Assembly: GCF_000010165.1 (NCBI RefSeq)
Contig: NC_012491.1
Location: 2,611,501 to 2,675,500 of the forward strand
Length of the DNA stretch: 64,000 nt
Direction of reading: 5' to 3'
Source: Brevibacillus brevis NBRC 100599
GTDB lineage: Bacteria > Bacillota > Bacilli > Brevibacillales > Brevibacillaceae
Shown in pieces: positions 19,445 to 27,132 of the stretch (position 1 is its first letter; every line of letters starts with the position of its first letter). The notes under the pieces are model-generated. The model was given only the letters and a program-made list of their open reading frames with translations, searched no databases and was not told the DNA's origin. Made by a program: the position numbers and the translations under genes.

Positions 19445-19561
19445 TTATTCGCCGCGTTGCTTGGAGCGTGTCTGTTCTTTGCTAATTGTGTTCGATCTGC
19501 GGGTTTGTGAAGGGTTTTCTTTCTTTCCCATCTCATTTTTAACACCATTTTGCTTGGACAT
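19445..19561 (-). CDS. Short hydrophilic protein (38 aa), unknown
   Basis: ATG at 19561 is preceded by GGAAGGAGG at good spacing and opens a 38-residue frame, MSKQNGVKNEMGKKE... ending SKQRGE. The product is extremely polar (Lys, Asn, Gln, Ser, Arg) with no hydrophobic core. Such short basic proteins behind strong ribosome sites are often spore-core or sporulation proteins in Bacillales, but no family is recognised. A longer frame on the same strand covering this region has no ribosome site. Confidence 0.6.
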   Translation of the reverse strand: MSKQNGVKNEMGKKENPSQTRRSNTISKEQTRSKQRGE

Positions 19562-19730
19562 ATCGGAAGCCTCCTTCCCACTGGATTGCCATGGTAGTTT
19601 TCCCTGCCAGAGTCCATTTCATGAATCCAGTATTTTTTGCTAGGCGCGAAATCGTTTACCTTTTGCAAAATGAGGTCATCTCTGGTAAGATAAGTGTTTG
19701 AACGATTCAAAAAAGGCAGGTATTGCGACG

Positions 19731-21344
19731 ATGATAAGCACTCAGAACGTGACGCTGCGCTACGGGAAGCGCGCACTGTTTGAAGATGTATCCATTAAGT
19801 TTACCCCAGGTAACTGTTACGGCCTCATCGGTGCGAACGGTGCAGGGAAGTCTACCTTCGTGAAGATCCTCTCCGGAGAGATCGATCCGACGAGCGGTCA
19901 CGTTTCGGTGACACCGGGCGAGCGTATCGCTGTATTAAAGCAGAACCACTTTGAATTCGACGAGTACGAAGTGTTAAAAACGGTAATTATGGGCCACAAG
20001 CGCCTATTCGAGATCATGGAAGAGAAGACCGCTCTTTACATGAAAGAAGATTTCTCTGAGGAAGACGGCAATCGCGCGTCCCAATTGGAGGGAGAATTCG
20101 AAGAGCTAAACGGCTGGATGGCCGAAGCAGATGCAGCTAGCTTGCTGATCGGTCTCGGTATCCCGACAGACCTGCACGACAAGCAGATGAAGGATCTCGC
20201 TAGTTCGGAGAAGGTACGCGTTCTGTTGGCGCAAGCGCTGTTTGGTAATCCACACATCCTGCTTTTGGATGAGCCGACGAACCATTTGGACATCGAGTCG
20301 ATTCGTTGGTTGGAAAACTTCCTGGCGGATTATGAAAACACCGTCATCGTTGTATCCCATGACCGTCACTTCCTGAACAAGGTATGTACGCACATTGCGG
20401 ATATTGACTTTGGCAAAATCCAAATGTATGTAGGTAACTACGACTTCTGGTACGAATCGAGCCAATTGGCGTTGAAAATGGTTCGTGATCAGAATAAGAA
20501 GAAAGAAGAAAAAATGAAGGAACTGCAAGAGTTTATTGCGCGTTTCTCTGCGAATGCTTCCAAGTCCAAGCAGGCGACTTCGCGTAAAAAGCTGTTGGAG
20601 AAAATTACGTTGGAAGACATTCGTCCTTCCAGCCGTAAGTATCCGTTCATCAACTTCAAGCCAGAGCGTGAAGCGGGTAAAAACCTCGTAGCTATCGAAG
20701 GCTTGAGCAAGACAATTGAAGGCGAAAAACTGTTTGAAAACCTTCACCTCACCATCAACAAAGGGGACAAAGTTGCATTTGTCGGACCAAACGAGCTGGC
20801 AAAAACAACCTTCTTCCAAATCTTGATGGGCGAAGTTCAGCCTGATAGCGGTTCTTTCGAATGGGGCGTTACGACTTCCCAAGCGTACTTCCCAAAAGAC
20901 AATGCGGAGTACTTTAACTCCGATTTGAGCCTGGTTGACTGGCTGCGCCAATACTCTAAAGATCAAGACGAGACTTTCATTCGTGGATTCCTCGGTCGCA
21001 TGCTGTTCTCTGGAGATGAAGCGCTGAAAAAGTCAAACGTATTGTCCGGGGGAGAAAAAGTTCGTTGCATGCTGTCCAAGATGATGCTGGCGAGTGCCAA
21101 CGTATTGATCATGGACGAACCGACGAACCACTTGGATTTGGAATCCATTACTGCATTGAACAACGGCTTGATTGAGTTCGACGGTACACTTTTGTTCGTA
21201 TCTCATGACCACCAGTTCGTTCAAACCATTGCGAACCGGGTCATTGAGTTCACGCCGAAGGGTGTCATTGATAAAATGATGACATATGACGAGTACCTGG
21301 AGAGCGATGAAATCAAACGCCTGCGTGACGAGCATTACGCGTAA
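19731..21344 (+). CDS. ABC-F family ATPase (YkpA/YbiT-like)
   Basis: 537 aa from the ATG at 19731, after AAAAGGCAGG. Two ABC domains joined by a basic linker (about 250-320) with no membrane segments, the ABC-F layout of ribosome-associated translation factors. Domain 1 has Walker A GANGAGKST and a relaxed signature LASSEKVRV. Domain 2 has a canonical LSGGEKVRC signature and Walker B LIMDEPTNHLD, but its Walker A reads GPNELAKTT instead of GxxGxGKT. Closest in layout to YkpA/YbiT. The original terminator downstream is interrupted by an IS. Confidence 0.92.
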   Translation: MISTQNVTLRYGKRALFEDVSIKFTPGNCYGLIGANGAGKSTFVKILSGEIDPTSGHVSVTPGERIAVLKQNHFEFDEYEVLKTVIMGHKRLFEIMEEKTALYMKEDFSEEDGNRASQLEGEFEELNGWMAEADAASLLIGLGIPTDLHDKQMKDLASSEKVRVLLAQALFGNPHILLLDEPTNHLDIESIRWLENFLADYENTVIVVSHDRHFLNKVCTHIADIDFGKIQMYVGNYDFWYESSQLALKMVRDQNKKKEEKMKELQEFIARFSANASKSKQATSRKKLLEKITLEDIRPSSRKYPFINFKPEREAGKNLVAIEGLSKTIEGEKLFENLHLTINKGDKVAFVGPNELAKTTFFQILMGEVQPDSGSFEWGVTTSQAYFPKDNAEYFNSDLSLVDWLRQYSKDQDETFIRGFLGRMLFSGDEALKKSNVLSGGEKVRCMLSKMMLASANVLIMDEPTNHLDLESITALNNGLIEFDGTLLFVSHDHQFVQTIANRVIEFTPKGVIDKMMTYDEYLESDEIKRLRDEHYA

Positions 21345-21360
21345 GATGCCTACGCACATA

Positions 21361-21386
21361 TAAAAAGCCCTTGGCTTCGCACTGAT
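21361..21386 (+). terminator. Left arm of a terminator hairpin split by an IS
   Basis: Bases 21362-21382 form the 5' arm (AAAAAGCCC...TTCGCAC) and TGAT the loop. The 3' arm lies at 22672-22697 beyond the IS. Rejoined, they pair over about 21 bp with one bulge and two to three wobbles, ending in T's. Confidence 0.75.
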
Positions 21387-21435
21387 TGAAGTGTGGTCAA
21401 GACCCCATTTAGTGGACATTGAAATAAGCCCTAGG
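21387..21435 (+). repeat. IS left terminal inverted repeat
   Basis: Starts TGAAGTGTGG and contains GGACATTGAAA and CCCTAGG, matching the other end with a six-base gap. It includes the orfB stop. Confidence 0.85.
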
Positions 21436-22324
21436 CTATAAGCTGACGTCGGTATTCAACCGGCGTCAGCTTATTTAGTTTTCGTTGTGCTCTTTTCTCG
21501 TTATAAAAGAGAATAAATTCTTCTATTCGCCTTTGTGCTTCCTCTATACTTCGGATATCATAGGGATAGAGTGCTTCAACTTTCAGATGCGAAAAGAAGC
21601 TCTCCATAGAGGCGTTGTCATAACAATTGCCTCGGCGTGACATGCTGATTTGGGCTCCAACCTTTGGCAGCATGTCGTGGTAAGCATGGGACGTGTACTG
21701 GTACCCTTGATCGCTGTGAACGATCAATCCAGCCACGTCTTTTTGTTTTTCAAATGCTTTCTTGAAGGTTTCTAACACAAGTGGATTATCGTTACGCTGG
21801 CTTAGATGATAAGCGACAATCTCATTGTTCCATAGATCTTTTATAGCAGATAAGTAAATCCGATGGTCAAATACCCGAAACTGTGTGACATCCGTTACCC
21901 ACTTTTGATTAGGCCCTTCCGCAGTGAAATTCCGTTGCAGCAAATTTTCCGTGATTCTGCCATCCGACACAGCCGTTTCATAACTGGTACGGTGGATGTA
22001 TTTACGACGGATGATTGCCTGCATGCCTAGCTCCTGCATGAGACGTAGCACTTTCTTGTGATTTACTTTCAGGTTATATTGGCGGTATAACTCGTCCTGG
22101 ACACGACGATAGCCAACCGTCTTGTCCCGTTCTTCATAAATGCTTCTGATTTTGCGTTTGAGATGTTCGTCGGGATCATCGTCCTTGCGTTTCACATACG
22201 CATAGTAACCGCTTCGGCTTATACCTAAACAAGCGCACAGTTCTTGAACGCTTCGTTTGTCCCTTAGCTCGTCAACGACGATGTGCTTGTTTTGCAACCC
22301 TCCCGATTCAAGATTTGTAACCAC
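21431..22324 (-). CDS. IS3-family transposase OrfB (DDE integrase domain)
   Basis: 297 codons. The first 80 residues are an HTH_21-type region (LGISRSGYYAYVKRK). The catalytic core has D in WVTDVTQF, D in IVHSDQGYQYTS and E in CYDNASMESFFSHLK, the D-D-35-E arrangement of the IS3 family. It is expected to be made mainly as an OrfAB fusion by -1 frameshifting at AAAAAAG (22324-22330); the GTG at 22324 may allow separate OrfB. Confidence 0.93.
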   Translation of the reverse strand: MVTNLESGGLQNKHIVVDELRDKRSVQELCACLGISRSGYYAYVKRKDDDPDEHLKRKIRSIYEERDKTVGYRRVQDELYRQYNLKVNHKKVLRLMQELGMQAIIRRKYIHRTSYETAVSDGRITENLLQRNFTAEGPNQKWVTDVTQFRVFDHRIYLSAIKDLWNNEIVAYHLSQRNDNPLVLETFKKAFEKQKDVAGLIVHSDQGYQYTSHAYHDMLPKVGAQISMSRRGNCYDNASMESFFSHLKVEALYPYDIRSIEEAQRRIEEFILFYNEKRAQRKLNKLTPVEYRRQLIA

Positions 22325-22593
22325 TTTTTTAAGACATCTACCTCCAGTTGTAGACGCCGAATTTCCCGGTCCTGCTCCGTTTCAACCCGATGAGGATTTC
22401 CACGCCCGTCCTTGAATGATGCATCTCCATTTTCACGATACTTTCTCATCCAAGTTCTGACGCGGTATTTATCCTGGACCCCTAGGTGTTCTGCAATCTT
22501 TCTGTAGCTCCATCCTTCTTCCACGTGCAAGCGAACCGCTTCTACCTTGAGTGATTCTGGATAATGTTTACATTTGTGTCCTTTCACTGCCAT
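22264..22593 (-). CDS. IS3-family transposase OrfA (DNA-binding)
   Basis: 109 aa from the ATG at 22593, with AGGGGGTG upstream. Helix-turn-helix with YPESLKVEAVRLHVEEGWSYR and KIAEHLGVQDKYRVRTW (about 10-45), then a leucine-zipper-like end (IRRLQLEVDVLKKWLQIL) used for multimerisation. It overlaps orfB by 61 bases. Confidence 0.92.
   Translation of the reverse strand: MAVKGHKCKHYPESLKVEAVRLHVEEGWSYRKIAEHLGVQDKYRVRTWMRKYRENGDASFKDGRGNPHRVETEQDREIRRLQLEVDVLKKWLQILNREGCKTSTSSLTS
22324..22330 (-). other. Programmed -1 frameshift site
   Basis: AAAAAAG heptamer in the orfA/orfB overlap. In frame 0 it is read TTA AAA AAG TGG (Leu-Lys-Lys-Trp); slipping back one base gives AAA AAA GTG and enters the orfB frame. 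Confidence 0.85.
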
Positions 22594-22628
22594 GACGAAA
22601 AGCACCCCCTAGAATTACATCGGATTAA

Positions 22629-22671
22629 CCTAGGGGTTTTTTCCAATGTCTATTCTAAGGGGTGCACTTCA
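22629..22671 (-). repeat. IS right terminal inverted repeat
   Basis: On the minus strand begins TGAAGTGCACC and includes AGACATTGGAAA and CCCCTAGG, corresponding to the left end. Confidence 0.85.
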
Positions 22672-22697
22672 GTGCTGAAGTCAGGGGCTTTTTCTCA
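22672..22697. terminator. Right arm of the split terminator
   Basis: GTGCTGAAGTCAGGGGCTTTTT is the 3' arm (given at 22672-22693) that pairs with 21362-21382. Before the insertion it served the convergent ABC-F gene and the small gene at 22695. Confidence 0.7.
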
Positions 22698-22880
22698 TGA
22701 AACGGGGTCTTCCACGAACTCGACTTTATTTAGGAACGCTTCCTTGCTCGAGAAAATAACGCGCTCTTTTCGCGGGGAAGTAAAGAACACCACGATATAC
22801 TGGTCATCGATGTATTCTACCGTACCTCGTTTCTTTGGTCTTTGTATGGTCTTCACTGGTTTATTCAACCACTCGGTCAT
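22695..22880 (-). CDS. Small hypothetical protein (61 aa)
   Basis: ATG at 22880 follows GGAGGAACAGCAG. The product (MTEWLNKPVKTIQRPKKRGT...) is a mixed, basic then acidic short protein with a central beta-like stretch VEYIDDQYIVVFFTS. No family is recognised. It ends within the terminator that was split by the IS, so the insertion may affect its transcript end. Confidence 0.65.
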   Translation of the reverse strand: MTEWLNKPVKTIQRPKKRGTVEYIDDQYIVVFFTSPRKERVIFSSKEAFLNKVEFVEDPVS

Positions 22881-23083
22881 CTGCTGTTCCTCCTACCTGA
22901 CTTTCCGATTCATTATACCAAGATTAAAGACGATTTTCCTGACCTAATCTATACAGAATCGCTTCATTTGAGGAAACTTCTACTAGGAACAGGACGAGTT
23001 GAATACCATTTGGGAAGAGGCACATGCATAAGGTAAGGATGAGTTTTCGTCTATCATGGCCAAGATGAGGAGGTCCTACGAGC

Positions 23084-24343
23084 ATGAACGTAAAGGCGAG
23101 GAAGCTTGCGATCAACGAAGAACGACTGCAAAAACGAATCGAGCAATTGGCGCAAATTGGGAAAATAGGCGAAACGGGTGTATGTCGACTCGCTTTGTCT
23201 GCTGAAGACCGAGCAGGCGTAGAGCTGGTGGCTAGCTGGATGAAAGAAGCCGGTCTTCACACGCGGATCGATGACTTCGGCAATTTGATTGGCCGGATGG
23301 CGGGGAAGGATGAGCAAGCCCCGATCTTGATGATTGGCTCGCATATCGATTCGCAGCCGTACGGGGGTCAGTACGATGGGGTGATCGGCGTATTGGGTGG
23401 ACTAGAAGTCGCCCAGACGTTGAATGAACAAGGAATCATGCCTGCACAGCCTATTGAGGTCGTTGCGTTTTGTGACGAGGAAGGATGCCGTTTTCAAAAA
23501 GGACTGTTTGGTTCCAAAGGCATTCTCGGTATGCTGGAACCGGCGGACTTGGAGAGGACGGATAAGAACGGGATCACACGCAGGCAGGCACTGATTGAAT
23601 TTGGGTGCGATCCTGATCGCCTGGAAGCGTCTATTTATCCAAAAGGCAGCATCGGTGCTTATTTGGAGCTGCATATTGAGCAGGGGCCGATTCTCGATGA
23701 CGCGAGAGAAGCGATTGGGATCGTGTCGGCGATATCAGGACCATTGTGGTGGACGGTCGAGCTGACTGGCTTTGCCGGGCACGCTGGTTCCGTACCGATG
23801 TCGATGAGAAAGGATGCCCTAGTCGGAGCGGCAAAAGTAATTTTGGCGGTAAACGAGCTGGCAAAGCTCGATCCACAAGCACCAACAGTCGGAACAGTTG
23901 GTCACTTGGAGGTTTTCCCGGATTCGCGCAACATCATTCCCGAGCGGGTGCGTTTTTCGATTGATTTGCGGGATATCGATTTGAAGCGTCGCGATGAGCG
24001 CGAACAAGCGTTGCGCGAGGCGATTGAGCTAGCTGCCATAGAAGGTGGGTTGCACTATACCATTACGGAAGATACAAATAGTGAACCGCGTTATTGTGCC
24101 GACTGGATTAAGGCAATCATGCATGAGGAGAGCAGCAAGCTCGGTGCCTCTGTACGCGAGCTGATGAGTGGTCCTTTCCATGACGCATTGGCGCTCTCCT
24201 ACGTTTGTGATTACGGGATGATTTTTGTCCGCTGCAAGGACGGTATCAGTCATAATCCGCAAGAATACGCTGCCTATGAAGACGTGGCACTCGGAACAGA
24301 GTTGCTCTACAAAACGGTTTTGCGGATGTGTATCAACCAATAA
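23084..24343 (+). CDS. Zn-dependent hydantoinase/carbamoylase-family amidase (M20)
   Basis: 419 aa behind AGGAGG. Members of this group (allantoate amidohydrolase, N-carbamoyl-L-amino-acid hydrolase, beta-ureidopropionase) cleave C-N bonds with two metal ions. Metal ligand motifs are visible: GSHIDSQPYGGQYDG (about 86-100, His and Asp), CDEEGCRF (about 129-136, Glu), LELHIEQGP (about 189-197, His) and a late KDGISHNPQEY (His). The dimerisation domain (GFAGHAGSVPM) is present. Substrate cannot be fixed; no other purine or hydantoin gene is adjacent. Confidence 0.9.
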   Translation: MNVKARKLAINEERLQKRIEQLAQIGKIGETGVCRLALSAEDRAGVELVASWMKEAGLHTRIDDFGNLIGRMAGKDEQAPILMIGSHIDSQPYGGQYDGVIGVLGGLEVAQTLNEQGIMPAQPIEVVAFCDEEGCRFQKGLFGSKGILGMLEPADLERTDKNGITRRQALIEFGCDPDRLEASIYPKGSIGAYLELHIEQGPILDDAREAIGIVSAISGPLWWTVELTGFAGHAGSVPMSMRKDALVGAAKVILAVNELAKLDPQAPTVGTVGHLEVFPDSRNIIPERVRFSIDLRDIDLKRRDEREQALREAIELAAIEGGLHYTITEDTNSEPRYCADWIKAIMHEESSKLGASVRELMSGPFHDALALSYVCDYGMIFVRCKDGISHNPQEYAAYEDVALGTELLYKTVLRMCINQ

Positions 24344-24350
24344 TGGTGAG

Positions 24351-24383
24351 AGTCGCCCGTCTAAGCGGATAGGCGACTTTTTT
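24351..24383 (+). terminator. Terminator
   Basis: AGTCGCC (24351-24357) pairs with GGCGACT (24372-24378), followed by T's. Confidence 0.8.
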
Positions 24384-24471
24384 CATACAGTCTATAACGA
24401 GACTTTACAGACTGTTTTTGATATATTTTAGTCTGAGAGGTTGTTATCACGTCTGAGGAAGGAAGAATGGC

Positions 24472-25329
24472 ATGAAAATGCGTGTTTCCGCTGTGCAGTA
24501 CCATCTGCATACCATACATAGCTTTGAAGACTTCGCCAATCAAGTTGAGCACTACGTGAAAAACGCGCAAGAGTACGACACAGAATTTCTCCTTTTTCCG
24601 GAGCTGTTTACGACTCAACTCATGTCAATCGGAGACGAACAAGGCAATGCGCTGCCGATTACAGCATTGCCATCATTCACGGACCGATATGTGGAGCTGT
24701 TTCGTTCCCTCGCTGCCAAATATGAGATGCATCTGATTGGTGGAACGCACATCATCGAGGAAAACGGCAAACTTTACAATACGGCTTTTCTGTTCTACCC
24801 GGATGGACGTGTAGGCCAGCAGAAAAAAATCCATATCACGCCATGGGAAGTAAAAGGCTGGAACATGGGGGCTGGCGATTCGTTGCAAATCTTTGAGACC
24901 GACAAAGGGAAGGTAGCGATGATTATATGCTACGACATCGAGTTCCCTGAGTGGGTGCGCATCGCCAAAGCAAGGGGTGCAGACGTCATTTTCTGCCCAT
25001 CCTGCACGGATGATCGCCACGCGTTCCACCGCGTACGTTATACCAGTCATGCCCGGACAATTGAAAACCAAGTGTATGTCGTGCTGACTGGAACAGTAGG
25101 CTCGTTGCCGACCGTTGATTTCATGCGAGCGAACTTTGGACAAGCGGCGATCTTGACACCAAACGATGTTCCGTTCCCTCCGCGAGGCATTCTTGCTGAA
25201 GGGGAAATCAACCACGACATGATGGTAACCGCTGACCTGGATATCCAATTGCTATACGATGTGCGGGAAAAAGGTTCTGTCACAACGTGGCGCGACCGCC
25301 GCACTGATTTGTACACAGACTGGAAGTAA
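24472..25329 (+). CDS. Carbon-nitrogen hydrolase (nitrilase superfamily)
   Basis: 285 aa after a GAGGAAGGAAG ribosome site. The Glu-Lys-Cys triad is in place: FLLFPELFTT (Glu about 44), KKIHITPWE (Lys about 121) and MIICYDIEFPEW (Cys about 150). The fold hydrolyses amides, nitriles or carbamoyl groups. Closest in character to the stand-alone amidohydrolases near GNAT genes in Bacillales. The two GNAT genes follow within 42 bases each, forming one probable operon ended at 26770-26820. Confidence 0.9.
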   Translation: MKMRVSAVQYHLHTIHSFEDFANQVEHYVKNAQEYDTEFLLFPELFTTQLMSIGDEQGNALPITALPSFTDRYVELFRSLAAKYEMHLIGGTHIIEENGKLYNTAFLFYPDGRVGQQKKIHITPWEVKGWNMGAGDSLQIFETDKGKVAMIICYDIEFPEWVRIAKARGADVIFCPSCTDDRHAFHRVRYTSHARTIENQVYVVLTGTVGSLPTVDFMRANFGQAAILTPNDVPFPPRGILAEGEINHDMMVTADLDIQLLYDVREKGSVTTWRDRRTDLYTDWK

Positions 25330-25365
25330 GCATTCCATCGTGATCTGGACAGCAGGAGGATGCAT

Positions 25366-26037
25366 ATGTACAGAAAAGAGCTGTATGTATTTGAAGGGAA
25401 CAAGCCACGCAAAGCCGTCATACGCAACTACAATCACGCGGACTTCTTCGAATTGATCCAAATACAGGCGGAGAGCTTTCCCCCGCCGTTCCCGTCAGAG
25501 CTATGGTGGAACCAGGAGCAGCTGACGAACCATATTACGCTCTTCCCGGAAGGTGCTATTTGTGTAGAAGTGGACGGCGTTTTAGCTGGTTCGATGACAG
25601 GGTTGCTCGTGAAGTTTGATCCGGCTCACCCCGAGCATAAATGGGAAGATGTCACGGATAGCGGTTATATTCGTAATCATGATCCTGAGGGGGACACGCT
25701 ATACATTGTAGATATTTGCATCCGCCCGAGCTTCCGCAAGCTGGGATTGGGTCAACAGATGATGCAAGCAATGTATGAGCTGGTGGTACAAAAAGGACTG
25801 CGCAGATTGCTCGGCGGAGGTCGCATGCCAGGATATGGACGGTATGCAGACCAATGGACACCTGAGCAGTATTTGGAACGTGTTCTGACAGGGGAAGTAA
25901 GAGACCCGGTGATTACATTTCTCATGCACTGTGGTCGCACGCCTGTTCGGGTTGTGGCAAATTATTTGGAAGATGAGGAATCTCGCAACTACGGAACACT
26001 CATGGAATGGAAAAATCCATTTCAACAGCATCTGTAG
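25366..26037 (+). CDS. GNAT-family N-acetyltransferase
   Basis: 223 aa from the ATG at 25366, six bases after AGGAGG; the ATG at 25360 touches the ribosome site and is unlikely. Motif A reads IVDICIRPSFRKLGLGQQMM (about 107-126) and RKLGLGQQ is the CoA loop. The product is longer than a minimal GNAT and has a C-terminal extension. Together with the preceding hydrolase it suggests turnover of an amide-containing metabolite (inference). Confidence 0.87.
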   Translation: MYRKELYVFEGNKPRKAVIRNYNHADFFELIQIQAESFPPPFPSELWWNQEQLTNHITLFPEGAICVEVDGVLAGSMTGLLVKFDPAHPEHKWEDVTDSGYIRNHDPEGDTLYIVDICIRPSFRKLGLGQQMMQAMYELVVQKGLRRLLGGGRMPGYGRYADQWTPEQYLERVLTGEVRDPVITFLMHCGRTPVRVVANYLEDEESRNYGTLMEWKNPFQQHL

Positions 26038-26078
26038 GGTGTTTATCCGACATAATCGATCGAGAGGGGATTTGACTG

Positions 26079-26750
26079 ATGGAATTCGTACGTATTCAAC
26101 ATATTGACAATCCGCTGTTTGCGAAAATGCACCGTTTGATGCAAGAGGTTTTCCCGCCTGAGGAAGTATTGGCGTACGATCTGTGGAAAGAACCGCTCGA
26201 AGATCCAGGCATTCGCGTATTTGTAGCTGTACACGAAGGAGAAGTTGTGGGCGCTACCGAATACCGTTATTACACAGACATGAACGTAGCCATGACAGAC
26301 TTCACGATCATTGGTCGCGAAGGACTCGGAGTGGGACGCTTCCTCGCCAGAGAGCGTCAAAAGGACCTGCTCGCTTTGGCTGCTGAAAACGGCAAGGAGC
26401 TGTACGGGATGTTTGCAGAAATCTACGACCCGTACCGTGTGGCAGAGCACAGCTTTGGCGGAATCAAGCCAATGGACCCATTTGTACGCCGTGAAGTACT
26501 CTCTCATCTGGGCTACAAACGTACGAACTTTACGTATGTGCATCCGTCCTGGCAAAATGACGGCGAAGCAGTATCTGGACTCGATCTGGGCTTCATGCCG
26601 ACTAACGAGGAGCAGACGACCCTCGAAGCGGATCTGATTGTCACTTTCTTGAAGCGATACTACGCCGTGCTTCCACAAAAGCCACAAGCATGGCTCGACA
26701 TGGTGAAAGACTTGGAGAGCAAAGAAATGGTGGAGCTGCTCCCTATCTAA
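26079..26750 (+). CDS. GNAT-like acetyltransferase, diverged
   Basis: 223 aa. The region VFVAVHEGEVVGATEYRYY and TDFTIIGREGLGVGRFLARERQKDL resembles GNAT beta-strands and the CoA loop (GLGVGRFL), but the motif is relaxed. The ATG follows GAGAGGGG. Third gene of the hydrolase/GNAT operon and last before its terminator. Substrate unknown. Confidence 0.75.
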   Translation: MEFVRIQHIDNPLFAKMHRLMQEVFPPEEVLAYDLWKEPLEDPGIRVFVAVHEGEVVGATEYRYYTDMNVAMTDFTIIGREGLGVGRFLARERQKDLLALAAENGKELYGMFAEIYDPYRVAEHSFGGIKPMDPFVRREVLSHLGYKRTNFTYVHPSWQNDGEAVSGLDLGFMPTNEEQTTLEADLIVTFLKRYYAVLPQKPQAWLDMVKDLESKEMVELLPI

Positions 26751-26769
26751 TTGAAAGACAACAAGAACC

Positions 26770-26820
26770 AACTCTCCTGTGGAGCGATGTTCACGGCTCC
26801 ATGGGAGTTTTTCGTAGAGC
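26770..26820 (+). terminator. Terminator ending the hydrolase/GNAT operon
   Basis: AACTCTCCTGTGGAGC pairs with GGCTCCATGGGAGTT, followed by TTT. Confidence 0.75.
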
Positions 26821-26889
26821 GCAAGTCAGATTATTGTGAAAAAAAGCTGCCGCATTTTTTCTCTAACCAGAAAAAAAGAGGTGAAACAG

Positions 26890-27132
26890 GTGAACGCTCA
26901 AAATCTAGCGTCGATCTTCCTTTACATAGCCGTCATCTTTCACTTGCTGGGCATGAGCGGCTGGACTTCTGCAAAGCTGGCACAACCAATCGAGCTAGCC
27001 ATCCTCGCACTGATGCTCCTGTCCATTTTCATATTACGGAAAAAGAAACGAAAAAAGCGTCGGGCAAGAAGGCGAGCACCAGAAGTAGCAGTCATGCTTG
27101 AGCATGCCGAGGAAGGAGAACCAGGCAAATGA
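26890..27132 (+). CDS. Small membrane protein overlapping the sigma-54 activator gene
   Basis: 80 aa from a GTG (GTGAACGCTCAA) behind GAGGTG. Two hydrophobic segments (about 5-21, [16 protein letters not shown], and 30-47, [16 protein letters not shown]) are followed by a strongly basic run [12 protein letters not shown] and an acidic tail. Two-helix topology with the basic end in the cytoplasm is expected. Its stop overlaps the next start (ATGA), so the two are translationally coupled and it may act with the regulator. No family recognised. Confidence 0.7.
   Translation: MNAQNLASIFLYIAVIFHLLGMSGWTSAKLAQPIELAILALMLLSIFILRKKKRKKRRARRRAPEVAVMLEHAEEGEPGK

Larger units (their letters stand above)
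21387..22671 (-). mobile_element. IS3-family (IS150-like) insertion sequence
   Basis: About 1285 bp bounded by TGAAGTG...CACTTCA imperfect terminal inverted repeats. It carries overlapping orfA (helix-turn-helix) and orfB (DDE integrase) on the minus strand with an A6G frameshift site, all intact, so it may be active. No convincing 3-5 bp target duplication is visible (flanks GAT and GTG). Confidence 0.92.

Noticed and set aside
20106..20966. Long open frame on the minus strand (286 aa)
   Set aside because: It is the antisense shadow of the ABC-F gene; no ribosome site and no recognisable domain.
21384..22674. Target-site duplication flanking the IS
   Set aside because: Flanks GAT and GTG differ at every length from 3 to 5; none could be supported.
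26043..26771. Minus-strand open frame (242 aa) over the second GNAT-like gene
   Set aside because: Shadow frame; the plus strand has a ribosome site and GNAT-like motifs.
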